Source: Pseudomonas putida
Lineage (GTDB): Bacteria; Pseudomonadota; Gammaproteobacteria; Pseudomonadales; Pseudomonadaceae
Direction of reading: 5' to 3'
Length of the DNA stretch: 56,328 nucleotides
Assembly: GCF_001976065.1 (NCBI RefSeq)
Contig: NZ_MNAH01000001.1
Coordinates: 408,452-464,779 of the forward strand
Positions 16,602-26,531 of the stretch are shown piece after piece. Within the stretch, counting starts at the first letter, position 1; each line of letters starts with the position of its first letter. The translations under genes were made by a program, and so were the position numbers. The notes under the pieces are model-generated. The model did no database searches. It was given only the letters and a program-made list of their open reading frames with translations, and was not told the origin of the DNA.

Positions 16602-17999
16602 ATGCCAACTTTAAATCCTCGGGTTGCGATATTCGGTAATAGAGTTCCGAGCCTGAACCTTCCAGAGCTTGAACACTTTACCGATCTGGGCAGCTTGCTG
16701 GCTGCCGATGCATTTGATGTGGTGCTTCTGGACATGCCAGCCGCGTACGCCGGGAAAGTCCTTCGAAAATTGCGCTCGCTTCCCCCTTACCGCTACACGC
16801 TCATTTACTGCTGCCGGGATCAGGATGGCTGGTGCGAAGCCTTGGGCGATGGCGCGTGTCCTGTGGAAACCGGCGAAATAAAAAGGCTCTGGGGCGTGTG
16901 GCAGGAACGCTTCGGACTGTTCAGTCATGGCTCCGCACCGGAACGCTTCGAAAGTCGGGTGCTGTCCTGGCTGTGGTTGCGCGACGGTGCCCAGGTGGTC
17001 GCCCTGCGCGATCCGGAGGTGCCTCAGCACTATCGCTATCCACTGCTGGACGCCCTGGCAGATAGCGAGCAGGTCAACGCGTTTGTCTGGCTCAGCCTGA
17101 TGGTGCAACAGGACTGGCTGGAAGAGGGGGTCCTGATCGACCGCGTCCGCCTGTGTTCCGATTGTGGTTCGGGGCGGCTCAATTACATTGATGTGTGCAC
17201 CGAATGCCAGTCGATGGACATTGCTCGGCAACCGTCCTTGCACTGCTTTACCTGTGGGCATGTCGGAGCGCAGGAGTCATTTCTCAAGGACGGGGTGTTG
17301 CTGTGCCCCAACTGCCTGAATCGGCTGCGTCACATTGGCAGTGATTACGACCGTCCGATGGAGAACTATCGCTGTCGCTCATGCCAGGCGTTTTTCGTCG
17401 ACGCCGAGGTGCAGGCGCGCTGCCTGGATTGCGGCCTGTCACACACGCCGGACAAGTTGCGCATACGCGAAGTCAGGGATTTCCGCCTGTCCGAGGCCGG
17501 GCGTTTCCGTTGCCGCCAGGAATTCAGTGAAAAGTCGGCACAGCATTTCGGCAAGCTCAATCTGCTGGGTGGCAAGGATTTCTATGATCTGCTGACTTGG
17601 CAAATGCAGATTGTGCGCCGCCATCCGGTGCCTGAGTTTTCCCTGATCGGTCTGCGCTTCGTCAACCTGGCCGGTACGTTGTCGCACCTGGGTGAACAAC
17701 GCGGGCATGCCTTCATCGATAGCGTCGCCGATCGCTTGAAGGAGTCCGTCAGGGAAACGGATCGCTGCTCTCGCAGTACCGAAGAGTTCTTCTGGATCAT
17801 GCTGCCCCATACCGACGAGAAGGGGCTGGATATCGTCAAGCAGCGCCTGGGCCGAATCGCCGAACTGTTCTCGGCGCCGGAGGTCAGCGACATTACCTTG
17901 CGCGTCATCAGCATCACCGCACCCCAGGATCTACTTGATCAGGAAGATGGCGAACTGTTACTGGCGCGCATGGCCGGTGAGCTGGGTGATACGCCATGA
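16602..17999 (+). CDS. Zinc-ribbon protein with TackOD1-like region and degenerate GGDEF domain
   Basis: A 465-residue cytoplasmic protein. Residues 1-100 look like a pseudo-receiver fold (DVVLLDM). The middle holds three consecutive zinc ribbons with Cys185/188/199/202, Cys215/218/235/238 and Cys258/261/274/277, an arrangement seen in the TackOD1 domain. From about 325 the fold follows a GGDEF diguanylate cyclase (FSLIGLRFVNLAGT, then ETDRCSRSTEEFFWIMLP), but the signature GGDEF is replaced by RSTEE (391-395), so catalysis is unlikely. It probably senses a signal or binds a nucleotide and controls the downstream synthase. Its stop overlaps the GT2 start by 4 bp. Confidence 0.85.
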   Translation: MPTLNPRVAIFGNRVPSLNLPELEHFTDLGSLLAADAFDVVLLDMPAAYAGKVLRKLRSLPPYRYTLIYCCRDQDGWCEALGDGACPVETGEIKRLWGVWQERFGLFSHGSAPERFESRVLSWLWLRDGAQVVALRDPEVPQHYRYPLLDALADSEQVNAFVWLSLMVQQDWLEEGVLIDRVRLCSDCGSGRLNYIDVCTECQSMDIARQPSLHCFTCGHVGAQESFLKDGVLLCPNCLNRLRHIGSDYDRPMENYRCRSCQAFFVDAEVQARCLDCGLSHTPDKLRIREVRDFRLSEAGRFRCRQEFSEKSAQHFGKLNLLGGKDFYDLLTWQMQIVRRHPVPEFSLIGLRFVNLAGTLSHLGEQRGHAFIDSVADRLKESVRETDRCSRSTEEFFWIMLPHTDEKGLDIVKQRLGRIAELFSAPEVSDITLRVISITAPQDLLDQEDGELLLARMAGELGDTP

Positions 18000-19324
18000 G
18001 CCCTTTCCTCGAGCAACTCTTGGACGCACTCAGTGCGCTCGCCGGGCCGGATGGAATGAGCCGACTGTTCTACATGCTTTTTCCGGCGTTCCTGATGTTT
18101 GAATTACCGATGATGATCATGGTGATGCTGGGCGTATTGCGCTGGTTCACCCGTCGACGTACCAGTGTGCCGAAGATCAGCGTCTATCGGCCGAAGGTCT
18201 CTTGCATCATTACCTGCTACAGCGAAGGCATGGACGTTCAGACCACGCTGTTGAGCCTGTGCGAACAGACCTATGACGGCCACATCGAGATGATTCCGGT
18301 GGTGGACGGCGCCACGGTAAACCAGGCGACGCTCAGCGCCGTTCGCAGTTTCAACGTGGACCCGCAGTTATACCCCAAGCGACATTTACGACCGATCGCC
18401 AAATGGCAGAGGGGCGGCAGGGTGTCGTCCCTGAACGCCGGCTTGTCGCTGGCCGGCGGTGAAATCGTGATGGCGCTCGATGGCGATACCTCCTTCGACA
18501 ACAACATGGTTGCCTCCATCGTGCGGCATTTCGAGGACCCCGCTGTACCTGCGGTCGCCGGTAGCCTGCGGGTGCGCAATGTCTGGGGCTCGTGGGTGAC
18601 AGCCATGCAGGCGCTGGAGTATCTGCTGTCGATCCACATGTCGAAGATCGGCCTGGCCGAATGGAACCTGGTCAATAACGTCTCCGGCGCCTTTGGCGCG
18701 TTCCGCCGCAGTTTCCTGGTGAAAATCGGTGGCTGGAACACTCACACCGCTGAAGACCTGGACCTGACGTTGCGCATCAAGAGCTACTTCAAGCGGCATG
18801 ACCTGAGGATTCCATTCGAGCCCGAAGCGGTAGGACACACCGATGCACCGGCGACGCTCAGCCAGTTCCTGATGCAGCGCTTGCGTTGGGACGGCGACCT
18901 GTTTTTTCTCTACATCAGAAAGCACAACCGCAACATCAGCCCCCATTTATTGGGCTGGCGCACGTTCCTGATGATCCTGCTCACAGGCTTCTTCTTTCAG
19001 TTGGTGCTGCCGTTCGTCATCTTCATCTACACCTTGCTGGCCTTGTTCATCCTGCCGGGCAAGACGCTGTTGTTTCTGTTTGCGCTGATCTATGTGCTGT
19101 ACCTGACGATCACCCTGCTGATGTTCATCGCCATGTTGGTGATGGTGTCCGACCGGCCACGACAGGACATGGTGCTGGGGTTGCTGGTGCCTTTCTTCCC
19201 GCTGTTCATGCTCCTGCTGCGGTGCTGGAGCGTCGTGGCCATGCTTAATGAGATCTTCCGTCGCGGCCATGAAGAAAGCTCAATGGCACCCTGGTGGGTG
19301 CTCAAGCGCGCCACGAGGTTCTGA
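17996..19324 (+). CDS. Membrane-bound family 2 glycosyltransferase (polysaccharide synthase)
   Basis: A 442-residue inner-membrane processive glycosyltransferase. A membrane segment at about 24-50 precedes the catalytic domain, which shows Asp104 (VVDG), the DGD motif (162-164), the catalytic base in TAED (Asp254) and the QRLRW motif (294-298) that marks processive beta-glycan synthases such as cellulose, hyaluronan and Alg8. Four or so membrane segments follow (about 315-430). It should build and export a polysaccharide from a UDP- or GDP-sugar. No PilZ domain is present; a regulatory partner is supplied by the preceding degenerate-GGDEF gene. Confidence 0.9.
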   Translation: MSPFLEQLLDALSALAGPDGMSRLFYMLFPAFLMFELPMMIMVMLGVLRWFTRRRTSVPKISVYRPKVSCIITCYSEGMDVQTTLLSLCEQTYDGHIEMIPVVDGATVNQATLSAVRSFNVDPQLYPKRHLRPIAKWQRGGRVSSLNAGLSLAGGEIVMALDGDTSFDNNMVASIVRHFEDPAVPAVAGSLRVRNVWGSWVTAMQALEYLLSIHMSKIGLAEWNLVNNVSGAFGAFRRSFLVKIGGWNTHTAEDLDLTLRIKSYFKRHDLRIPFEPEAVGHTDAPATLSQFLMQRLRWDGDLFFLYIRKHNRNISPHLLGWRTFLMILLTGFFFQLVLPFVIFIYTLLALFILPGKTLLFLFALIYVLYLTITLLMFIAMLVMVSDRPRQDMVLGLLVPFFPLFMLLLRCWSVVAMLNEIFRRGHEESSMAPWWVLKRATRF

Positions 19325-19325
19325 T

Positions 19326-20168
19326 ATGCGCTCGCTATTGCTGGTCGTGACGCTGTGGATGCCCCCTGTTTTGCTGACGGTACACCCCATGACGCTTCAA
19401 GCGGCGCAAGCGCAAAAGTGGTCCCAGGCCAGCTATGTGTGGGACAGCGAGGCGTTGCTCGATCCCGGGCAGCGGGCGGTTGAACTGACGGCACTGCGCA
19501 AGGCCGGGATGGACAAGATCTACCTTGGCCTTACGGGCGCACAGATCAAGGACTTCGCCACCACGCGCCAACGCCTGGCGCAATTGCTGCAGGACGCGCC
19601 TGGCGAAGGCATACAAGTGAGCCTGTTGCTGGGCGATCCAGAGTGGTTGAAGCCAGAGGAACGCCATCAACTGACTGACCTGCTGGACAAATTCAAAGGG
19701 CTTTCATTCACCAGCCTGCACCTCGACCTGGAGGTCGAGCAATTGGGCGTGCCGGTGCCTGACCAGCGTTTGCAGGATTTGCTCGAGACCTTGCGCGTGG
19801 CTTCCCGAGAGAGCCCATGGCCAGTCGAGATTTCCAGCCATCATCGCTGGTTCGCTGCCGCCAAGCCCGGACACACCTGTGTGCCATGCGGGCTTCCCGA
19901 CGCGGGTGTGCGTCAGGTCAGCCTGATGATTTATACCCGTAACCCGAAAAACAGCGCACGAATGGCAGAGCAGATCGCCCAGCGCTGGCCCGATCTGCAG
20001 TTTCGCCTCGCCCAAAGCACGGAGCCACAACTGGATGCCACGGAGTCCTGGGCCGGCGCGTCGACCGCGCAGTTGCAACACCAGAGCAATGCCTGGCGTG
20101 AACAACTGCAACCCCTGGGGATTGCCGGCATTGACTGGCAAGCCTGGCGAGACTTTCCAAAACGGTGA
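19326..20168 (+). CDS. Secreted protein of unknown function, TIM-barrel-like
   Basis: A 280-residue protein starting at 19326, one base after the synthase stop. The N-terminus (MRSLLLVVTLWMPPVLL) is a signal peptide, so it is periplasmic. The body alternates beta strands and helices in the way of a TIM barrel (DKIYLGLTG, IQVSLLLGD, FTSLHLDLEVEQ, WPVEISSHHRW, VSLMIYTRN), with acidic residues at strand ends such as DLEVE, as in glycoside hydrolases. I do not recognise a named family. Position suggests a polysaccharide-modifying or degrading enzyme, like AlgL or BcsZ in other export systems. That is inference. Confidence 0.7.
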   Translation: MRSLLLVVTLWMPPVLLTVHPMTLQAAQAQKWSQASYVWDSEALLDPGQRAVELTALRKAGMDKIYLGLTGAQIKDFATTRQRLAQLLQDAPGEGIQVSLLLGDPEWLKPEERHQLTDLLDKFKGLSFTSLHLDLEVEQLGVPVPDQRLQDLLETLRVASRESPWPVEISSHHRWFAAAKPGHTCVPCGLPDAGVRQVSLMIYTRNPKNSARMAEQIAQRWPDLQFRLAQSTEPQLDATESWAGASTAQLQHQSNAWREQLQPLGIAGIDWQAWRDFPKR

Positions 20169-20174
20169 GCCGTC

Positions 20175-21298
20175 ATGAAGATTCGTTTCGATAGTCGTAA
20201 AGAGTTGAGTCCAACTCAGGAACAGGGTTTGACCGTGCTCTACGCGCCGGGCAAACGCATGGCCTTCCGCGTGCGCTGGTATTTGATCCTGTTGTTGGTC
20301 GCCAGCCCGTTGATCTGGCTGGGGGCCAAGCTGGCCTACGGCATGTTGATGATCGACGCGCCGGCTCAGTTGCGCCTGCCGATTCTCGAGGTGCGCGCCC
20401 GGGATACCGGGCGTGTCGAGCAATTGTTCGTCAAAGCCGGTGATCAGGTCCGGACCGACCAGCCCTTGGTCAATCTCGACAACCCGGAATGGCGCGCCCG
20501 GTTATCGCAACTGTCGGCCATGCCGACCCAAACCCGACCTGCGCGCGATACCAGGTTGGGTGGCAGCGAACGGCAGTTGCTCAAGACCCGCATCGGCAGG
20601 GCGCAGGAGCGGGTGGGGGTGCTTGAAAGTCTGGTTGCCAGAGGGGCGGTGTCGCCTGGCGAGGTACTGTCGGCGAAGTCCGAGCTCGACAGTTTCAGGG
20701 CGGATCTGCTGGCGTTCGAGCGCCGTGAACAACTGGCCAACCAGGCGCCGCTAAGCGTCGAGCGCGATGTCATTCAACAGCAGGCCGAACAACAGTGGCT
20801 GAAAACCCGCCTGGCTGCGCTGCCGATCAACGCCGCGCAAAGCGGCCGGATTGCCGAGGTCTTGGTCAACCCCGGCGAAAACGTCGGCGCCGGTACGTTG
20901 CTGATGCGCATAGAGCGACTGGAAGACCCGCTGCTGTGGATTTACCTGGAACCGCTGAACATCAGCTACGCCGCCATTGGCCAGCCGCTGCGGGTGCGCA
21001 TGCCGGATGGTGAGTGGTTGAGCGCCCATGTGGTCCAGGCAGTCGACAGCGCCGGGCGTACGCCGACAGTGTTGCGCGGGCCGTTCGCTGCCAGCGAAAT
21101 GGGCTTGCAGGTCGCCGCCCGGTTTGATCATCCGCTGCCGCCGCGCTGGCGCATCGATCAATTGCCGTTGAATGTTCGCTTTCCCACGGACTGGCAAGGA
21201 TTGCTCAGTGACAGCCGTGAGTTCATCGATCAATTAGGGGAGCTGATCGCAATGGATCGCAATCCCAACCCCAACACCCGCGTATCGGAGGCTCAATA

Positions 21299-21299
<1 letters not shown>
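20175..21299 (+). CDS. HlyD-family periplasmic adaptor (Alg44-like arrangement)
   Basis: A 374-residue protein anchored by one membrane segment at about 34-55. The periplasmic part shows a split lipoyl-like domain (ILEVRARDTGRVEQLFVKAGDQV and later AQSGRIAEVLVNPGENV) around a coiled-coil hairpin of about 90 residues, then a beta-barrel and C-terminal tail. This is the plan of membrane-fusion proteins. Beside a GT2 synthase it resembles Alg44 or other adaptors of synthase-dependent exopolysaccharide export, though without a recognisable N-terminal PilZ domain. Its stop overlaps the epimerase start (TAATG). Confidence 0.85.
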
Positions 21300-22220
<921 letters not shown>

Positions 22221-22249
<29 letters not shown>

Positions 22250-22481
22250 AGGCGGCTTCGGTCGCCGACAAATGCTCGGCCAGCACGTCGTTGAGAAAGC
22301 GGAACTGATCGTTGAGCCCGACCACTTCGTTGCTGAAGTGATGGCCGGCTGCCGGAATCAGCAGCGCTTCGAATTTTTCGTCAAACATCAGGGTCAATAC
22401 TTTACGAGACTCGAAGGGTTGCGAGTAGTAGTTGTTACCGAACACCGGGAAGCTCACGGCCAGGGTGACGTGGTAGATCAT
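22221..22481 (-). CDS. Small hypothetical protein, translationally coupled to a membrane peptide
   Basis: An 86-residue protein (MIYHVTLAVSFPVFGNNYYSQ start) with no recognised family. Its ATG overlaps the stop of a 30-residue membrane peptide gene (ATGA), and a GGAG lies about 10 bases upstream. The coding frame crosses the end of the convergent epimerase gene by 29 bp. Residues look well structured (LTLMFDEKFEALLIPAAGHHFSNEVVGL) with no membrane segment. Its coupling to the peptide is the best argument that it is real. Function unknown. Confidence 0.6.
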
Positions 22482-22570
22482 GACGTGCGCTCCTCGGAAA
22501 GAAGGTACCAGCCGAATGCGCTCAACGTGAAGGCCGTCAGGGCCAGACAGGTCAGGAGATGGATCAGCAT
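22478..22570 (-). CDS. Thirty-residue single-span membrane peptide
   Basis: A short gene encoding a peptide of 30 residues that starts MLIHLLTCLALTAF, continues through one hydrophobic span and ends in a charged tail EERTS. A strong ribosome binding site (GGAGG) lies about 8 bases upstream, and the stop overlaps the start of the 86-residue gene (TCATGA). The layout of signal, span and coupling is typical of small inner-membrane regulatory or partner peptides. I do not recognise the family. Confidence 0.6.
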   Translation of the reverse strand: MLIHLLTCLALTAFTLSAFGWYLLSEERTS

Positions 22571-22710
22571 GGTTGGACCCTCCGCTACAGGGTTTGGTGT
22601 GGGGTTGGCGTTGATCCTACGCTGACGGTCGGTGGGCGGAAGGCAATCGTGGCGATGGTGAATATCGATGGGAGTGATGGTCGGATCCTGTAGATGTTCT
22701 CGATGGCCCC

Positions 22711-22773
22711 TTCGCGAGCAAGCCCGCTCCCACAGGGGTATGGGTCTGTGGGAGCGGGCTTGCTCGCGAAGGC
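22711..22773. repeat. REPIN
   Basis: TTCGCGAGCAAGCCCGCTCC and its inverse, GTGGGAGCGGGCTTGCTCGC, are separated by about 20 bp, forming a long hairpin between two divergent small operons. Confidence 0.9.
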
Positions 22774-22838
22774 GGCCTCAAGGTCACTATCGATTCTGAG
22801 CGGACAACGGCCGCCACCTATACTCAAACCAGGGGCTA

Positions 22839-23951
22839 ATGAACGCCGGACCTCCCGTTCGGCGCACTTTTCAGGAAACCGCGATCTTGAACCTGCGTTC
22901 GCTGATCGTCGCCGTGCTGGTGGTGTTGGCGGGATGCGTCACGGCCCCGCCTGCCCCGGTGGAAGTGCCCCAGGTCATGATTTCCCCGAGCACCTGGCAG
23001 CAAGTGGACCGAGAGATCATTGCAGCATCGCAATCGGCCACCGATCAGGCAAAGATCTACGCGCGCGGGGCCATGGATTACTGGCGCACCCGCGTCTATC
23101 AGCTGACCGAAGAAAACTTCATACCCTGGTTCAGCAGTTATTGGACCCAGGAATGGCTGTCGATGAAAGTCAGTTGGTACTCCATCAGTTCCCAGGGCGA
23201 ACAGGATGCGACGGCAAAACGCCTGGCGGCCTACCTGCTGGATAAGTACCAGGAAAAAGTGCTGGCCCCGGCGGCGCTCGAGGTCGACCCGGATGCGATT
23301 CTCACCCTGGCAGCGGCGTTCTACGTGGACATTGTCAAGGAAGAACTGCAGAAGATCTCCCAGCGCCATGGCGTGCCAATGGCCCAGCTCAATGGCCGCG
23401 TCCGGAAAATCCCCGCGATCGCCCTCGGACCGCCACCCGCCAGGGACGCCTCGCTGTTCCAGGTTGTGCACACTGAACAGTTGGCGACGTTGCCGGCCTA
23501 CGCCGCGCTGGTCGACAAGGTCCACAAGGCCGGTGGCGACAAGGGCGTGGGCTCCACTGACACCGCCATGGCGCCGGTGGCCAAGCGCGCCAGTCAACGC
23601 ATTGAGGCCGAGATGGCCCCGCGCGGGGCGGCCAGTGCGGTAGCGGCGGCAGCCGGGAAACTTGCCGGTGCGCTGATCTCCGTCGGCGTAGCGGGCGTTC
23701 GGGCGATCATCCAGGCCAACGACCGGCCAGACAGCGAAGCGTTGATTCGCAGCAGCCTGGGCAACACGTTCGACAAGGCCTGGACGAAGCTGCTGCAGAA
23801 CCCGACGACCGGTGTCATGGCGAGCACCTTGTACATGGCCTCGCAGATCGAAGGGAGCCTGGCGCAGAGCGCCCAACCGTCGGTCGGTCCGGACGGCGGG
23901 GCTGTCGATTGGAGCCCGACCCAGTCGACTAACCAGCAGCTCAACCCATGA
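22839..23951 (+). CDS. Predicted lipoprotein of unknown function
   Basis: A 370-residue protein from the ATG at 22839. A lipobox (VLVVLAGC) follows a hydrophobic signal; the natural start may instead be the TTG at 22887 (LNLRSLIVAVL), which puts the signal peptide at the very N-terminus and has AGGA at a suitable distance. After the lipid-attached Cys come a proline-rich linker (TAPPAPVEVP) and a long helix-rich body with DKYQEKVLAPAALEVDPDAILTLAAAFYVDIVKEEL and an Ala-rich segment near 265-295. I do not recognise a domain. It lies 16 bp upstream of a DUF1428 gene, possibly in one operon. Confidence 0.75.
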   Translation: MNAGPPVRRTFQETAILNLRSLIVAVLVVLAGCVTAPPAPVEVPQVMISPSTWQQVDREIIAASQSATDQAKIYARGAMDYWRTRVYQLTEENFIPWFSSYWTQEWLSMKVSWYSISSQGEQDATAKRLAAYLLDKYQEKVLAPAALEVDPDAILTLAAAFYVDIVKEELQKISQRHGVPMAQLNGRVRKIPAIALGPPPARDASLFQVVHTEQLATLPAYAALVDKVHKAGGDKGVGSTDTAMAPVAKRASQRIEAEMAPRGAASAVAAAAGKLAGALISVGVAGVRAIIQANDRPDSEALIRSSLGNTFDKAWTKLLQNPTTGVMASTLYMASQIEGSLAQSAQPSVGPDGGAVDWSPTQSTNQQLNP

Positions 23952-23967
23952 CCCAAGGAGAACGCTC

Positions 23968-24321
23968 ATGTCTTATGTCGATGGCTTTGTCATTGCCGTA
24001 CCCACCGCCAACCGCGAAAAATTCAGGCAGCACGCCCAAATGGCCGCCGCCATTTTCATCGAGAACGGCGCGCTCAGCCTCGCCGAGTGCTGGGGCGACG
24101 ACGTCCCGGACGGCAAGGTGACCTCGTTTCCCATGGCGGTAAAACTCAAGGAGGATGAAACCGTGGTGTTTTCCTGGATCGTCTGGCCGGACAAGGCCAC
24201 CCGTGATGCCGGGATGGCGAAACTGATGACCGATCCGCGGGTACAACCGGACGTCAATCCCATGCCGTTCGATGGTCAAAGGATGATTTTCGGCGGGTTT
24301 GAAATGATCGTGCAGGCTTGA
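23968..24321 (+). CDS. DUF1428 family protein (YbaA-like)
   Basis: A 117-residue cytoplasmic protein starting MSYVDGFVIAVP after the ribosome binding site AAGGAGAACGCTC. DVPDGKVTSFPMAVKLKEDETVVFSWIVWPDKATRDAG is diagnostic of DUF1428, a ferredoxin-like dimeric alpha/beta barrel family of unknown biochemical role. The length is that of the family. It may be cotranscribed with the preceding lipoprotein. Confidence 0.9.
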   Translation: MSYVDGFVIAVPTANREKFRQHAQMAAAIFIENGALSLAECWGDDVPDGKVTSFPMAVKLKEDETVVFSWIVWPDKATRDAGMAKLMTDPRVQPDVNPMPFDGQRMIFGGFEMIVQA

Positions 24322-24336
24322 GCCGACATCGTCGGA

Positions 24337-24531
24337 TCACTCCGCTGTCGGGGTGATCCGGCAACTCTTGCGGTTACGGATTTCGAGATCGCTCGGTCGC
24401 TCGCGGATGAACTCGAAACGCGGCTCGCCTTCGCTGTAATGCACCAGCCAGCCCCATTCCAGCTCCATTTCGTCCTGGCCGGGCTGAGGCGGCGCGGCCC
24501 ACCAAGGTTCCTTGCTGAGGATCTGGCGCAT
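24337..24531 (-). CDS. Small hypothetical protein, acidic and Trp-rich
   Basis: A 64-residue protein. I start it at MRQILSKEPWWAAPP, because GGAGGGGAG directly precedes that ATG; the frame could begin 10 codons earlier. The sequence is rich in Trp and charged residues (EMELEWGWLVHYSEGEPRFEFIRERPSDLEIRNRKSC) with no membrane segment. The ORF diverges from thpR and converges on the DUF1428 gene. No family recognised. Confidence 0.65.
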   Translation of the reverse strand: MRQILSKEPWWAAPPQPGQDEMELEWGWLVHYSEGEPRFEFIRERPSDLEIRNRKSCRITPTAE

Positions 24532-24605
24532 ACTCCCCTCCGGTTGATTCGCTTGCATCAACTATAACTTGCATGCCGGCAGACGCCAGAAACGAGAGAC
24601 CAGGC

Positions 24606-25145
24606 ATGAATGACGACACCCATGAACCGTTCAAACGGCTGTTTTTCGCCTTGGACTGCGCGCCCGCACTGCGTAAGGCCATCGGCCAATGGCGCGGCGC
24701 CTTGCACCTGCGCAGCGGGCGTCCGGTGCCGGTGGAGAATTTTCACCTGACCCTGAAGTTTCTCGGGGCGGTGGAGATCGCGCAGATTGCCGACCTCTGC
24801 AGCGCTGCCGCGTCGGTGCGCACGCCGGGGGAACGCCTGACGGTGGAGCTGGATCGCCTGGATGTCTGGCGCAGGGCAGGGGCCCTGGTGCTGGCGCCCG
24901 AGCAGGCGTCGCCGGCGTTGTTGCGGCTGGTGTATGACCTGGAGCAAGCCCTTTTGCCGTTCGGCCTGGAAGATGCGCCCCGGGAATTTCGCCCGCATTT
25001 GACCCTGGCGCGTGACTATCGGGCGCCGGTGCCGGAGTCCGCCACACCGGCGGAATTCATCCTGCGGGCTGATCGCTTCACCTTGTTCGAGTCGCATAAG
25101 GGTCGCTATCGGGCGTTGGCCGAATGGCCGTTGGGCGGTGCCTGA
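24606..25145 (+). CDS. thpR: RNA 2',3'-cyclic phosphodiesterase
   Basis: A 179-residue member of the 2H phosphoesterase family, starting MNDDTHEPFKRLFFALD. The two HxTx motifs that make the active site are both present as NFHLTLKFLG (near 42) and RPHLTLARD (near 130). ThpR hydrolyses 2',3'-cyclic phosphates at RNA ends to 2'-phosphates and has 2'-5' RNA ligase activity in vitro. It is a single gene, divergent from the small gene at 24337. The start at 24573 is less likely; it would only add a basic tail. Confidence 0.93.
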   Translation: MNDDTHEPFKRLFFALDCAPALRKAIGQWRGALHLRSGRPVPVENFHLTLKFLGAVEIAQIADLCSAAASVRTPGERLTVELDRLDVWRRAGALVLAPEQASPALLRLVYDLEQALLPFGLEDAPREFRPHLTLARDYRAPVPESATPAEFILRADRFTLFESHKGRYRALAEWPLGGA

Positions 25146-25149
25146 GCCA

Positions 25150-25176
25150 AAACAAAAAAAGGCGCCCGAGGGCGCC
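25150..25176 (-). terminator. Rho-independent terminator for the polyamine uptake operon
   Basis: Read on the minus strand GGCGCC-CTCG-GGCGCC is followed by TTTTTTTGTTTT. It lies about 200 bp beyond the last gene of the minus-strand pot operon and also faces the end of thpR. Confidence 0.85.
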
Positions 25177-25264
25177 AAACTTCACCTTAACCGAGGAGCC
25201 AGGTGAGGGATGCAGCGGTGGTAAGGCGCTGCATGAATGCAAAAAGTAAGAGCGCCACCGATCA

Positions 25265-25357
25265 AATGTGGGAGCGGGCTTGCTCGCGAAGCGGTGTATC
25301 AGGCACTAATGATGTCGACTGACACTACGTCTTCGCGAGCAAGCCCGCTCCCACATT
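25265..25357. repeat. REPIN
   Basis: GTGGGAGCGGGCTTGCTCGC and its inverse flank a 50-bp middle containing GTATCAGGCACTAATGATG. It lies between the potF-like stop and its terminator. Confidence 0.9.
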
Positions 25358-25379
25358 GCCCGGTGGTGGCGCATAAATA

Positions 25380-26477
25380 TCACTTACCCAACTTCACCTT
25401 GGTCCAACCCCGGGTCATGATCCGCTGCACCGCAATCGGCTGGTCAGGTATGGCATACAAGGTCGCCATCACCGCTTCGGGCGGGTACGAACCCGGTTCG
25501 TTGCGAATTGCCTCGTCCACCAACGGCGTCGCCGCCGAGTTCGCATTGCTGTAGCCGATGTTGTTGGTGATCTCGGCGATGATGTCCGGGCGCATCAGGA
25601 AGTTCATGAACTGGTAGGCGTTGTCGACGTTGGCGGCATCGCGCGGGATGGCGACCATGTCGTAGAAACTGCCGGCGCCTTCCTTCGGGATGCTGTAGTC
25701 GATCTTCACCTTGTCCCCGGCTTCCTCGGCGCGGGCCTTGGCCTGCAGCACGTCGCCGGAGTAACCGACGGCGACGCAGATGTTGCCGTTGGCCAGGTCC
25801 GAGATGTACTTGGAGGAATGGAAATACGCCACCGACGGGCGGATTTTCATGAACAGCGCTTCGGCTTCGGCGATGTGCGCCTTGTCCTGATCGTTCACCG
25901 GGTAGCCCAGGTAGTGCAGGGCGGCCGGGATCATCTCGGTGGGCGAATCGAGGAAACTGATGCCGCAGGCTTTGAGCTTTTCGGCGTTTTCCGGTTTGAA
26001 CAGCAGGTCCCAGGAGTTGGTCGGGGCGTTGGCGCCGAGCACTTCCTTGACCTTCTGCGGGTTGAAGCCAATCCCGATCGAACCCCACATGTACGGGAAG
26101 GCGTGGGCGTTGCCCGGGTCGCTGGCGGAGGCGTTTTTCAGCAGCACCGGATTGAGGTTCTTCCAGTTCGGCAGCTTCGACTTGTCCAGTTCCTGGTAGA
26201 CCCCGGCCTTGATCTGCTTGGCCAGGAAGCTGTTGGACGGCACGACCAGGTCGTAGCCGGACTTGCCCGCCAGCAGGCGGGCTTCCAGGGTTTCGTTGCT
26301 GTCGAACACATCGTAGGTCACACGGATGCCGGTCTCGTCTTCGAACTTCTTGACCGTATCCGGGGCAATGTAATCCGACCAGTTATAGACGCGCAGAACC
26401 TTGTCATTGGCCTGGGCGCCCGAGGCGATTGCGCCCAATAAGGACAGTGTCAGCAGAGTCCTGCCAAACATTTTCAT
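25380..26477 (-). CDS. potF: Polyamine (putrescine) ABC transporter periplasmic binding protein
   Basis: A 365-residue secreted protein starting at [13 protein letters not shown] (26477), with a signal peptide ending SGAQA and GGAGTTGTACCG as ribosome binding site. It belongs to the PotD/PotF/SpuD family: [12 protein letters not shown] at the mature N-terminus, [26 protein letters not shown] and [15 protein letters not shown] contain the aromatic and acidic residues that hold polyamines. It is the last gene of the ATPase-permease-permease-binding protein operon. Pseudomonas strains often have two such binding proteins (SpuD and SpuE); only this one is present here. Confidence 0.9.
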   Translation of the reverse strand: MKMFGRTLLTLSLLGAIASGAQANDKVLRVYNWSDYIAPDTVKKFEDETGIRVTYDVFDSNETLEARLLAGKSGYDLVVPSNSFLAKQIKAGVYQELDKSKLPNWKNLNPVLLKNASASDPGNAHAFPYMWGSIGIGFNPQKVKEVLGANAPTNSWDLLFKPENAEKLKACGISFLDSPTEMIPAALHYLGYPVNDQDKAHIAEAEALFMKIRPSVAYFHSSKYISDLANGNICVAVGYSGDVLQAKARAEEAGDKVKIDYSIPKEGAGSFYDMVAIPRDAANVDNAYQFMNFLMRPDIIAEITNNIGYSNANSAATPLVDEAIRNEPGSYPPEAVMATLYAIPDQPIAVQRIMTRGWTKVKLGK

Positions 26478-26531
26478 CGGTACAACTCCATTCTTTTTAT
26501 TCAAACGCAAAGACTGTGAAACGCGACGGCA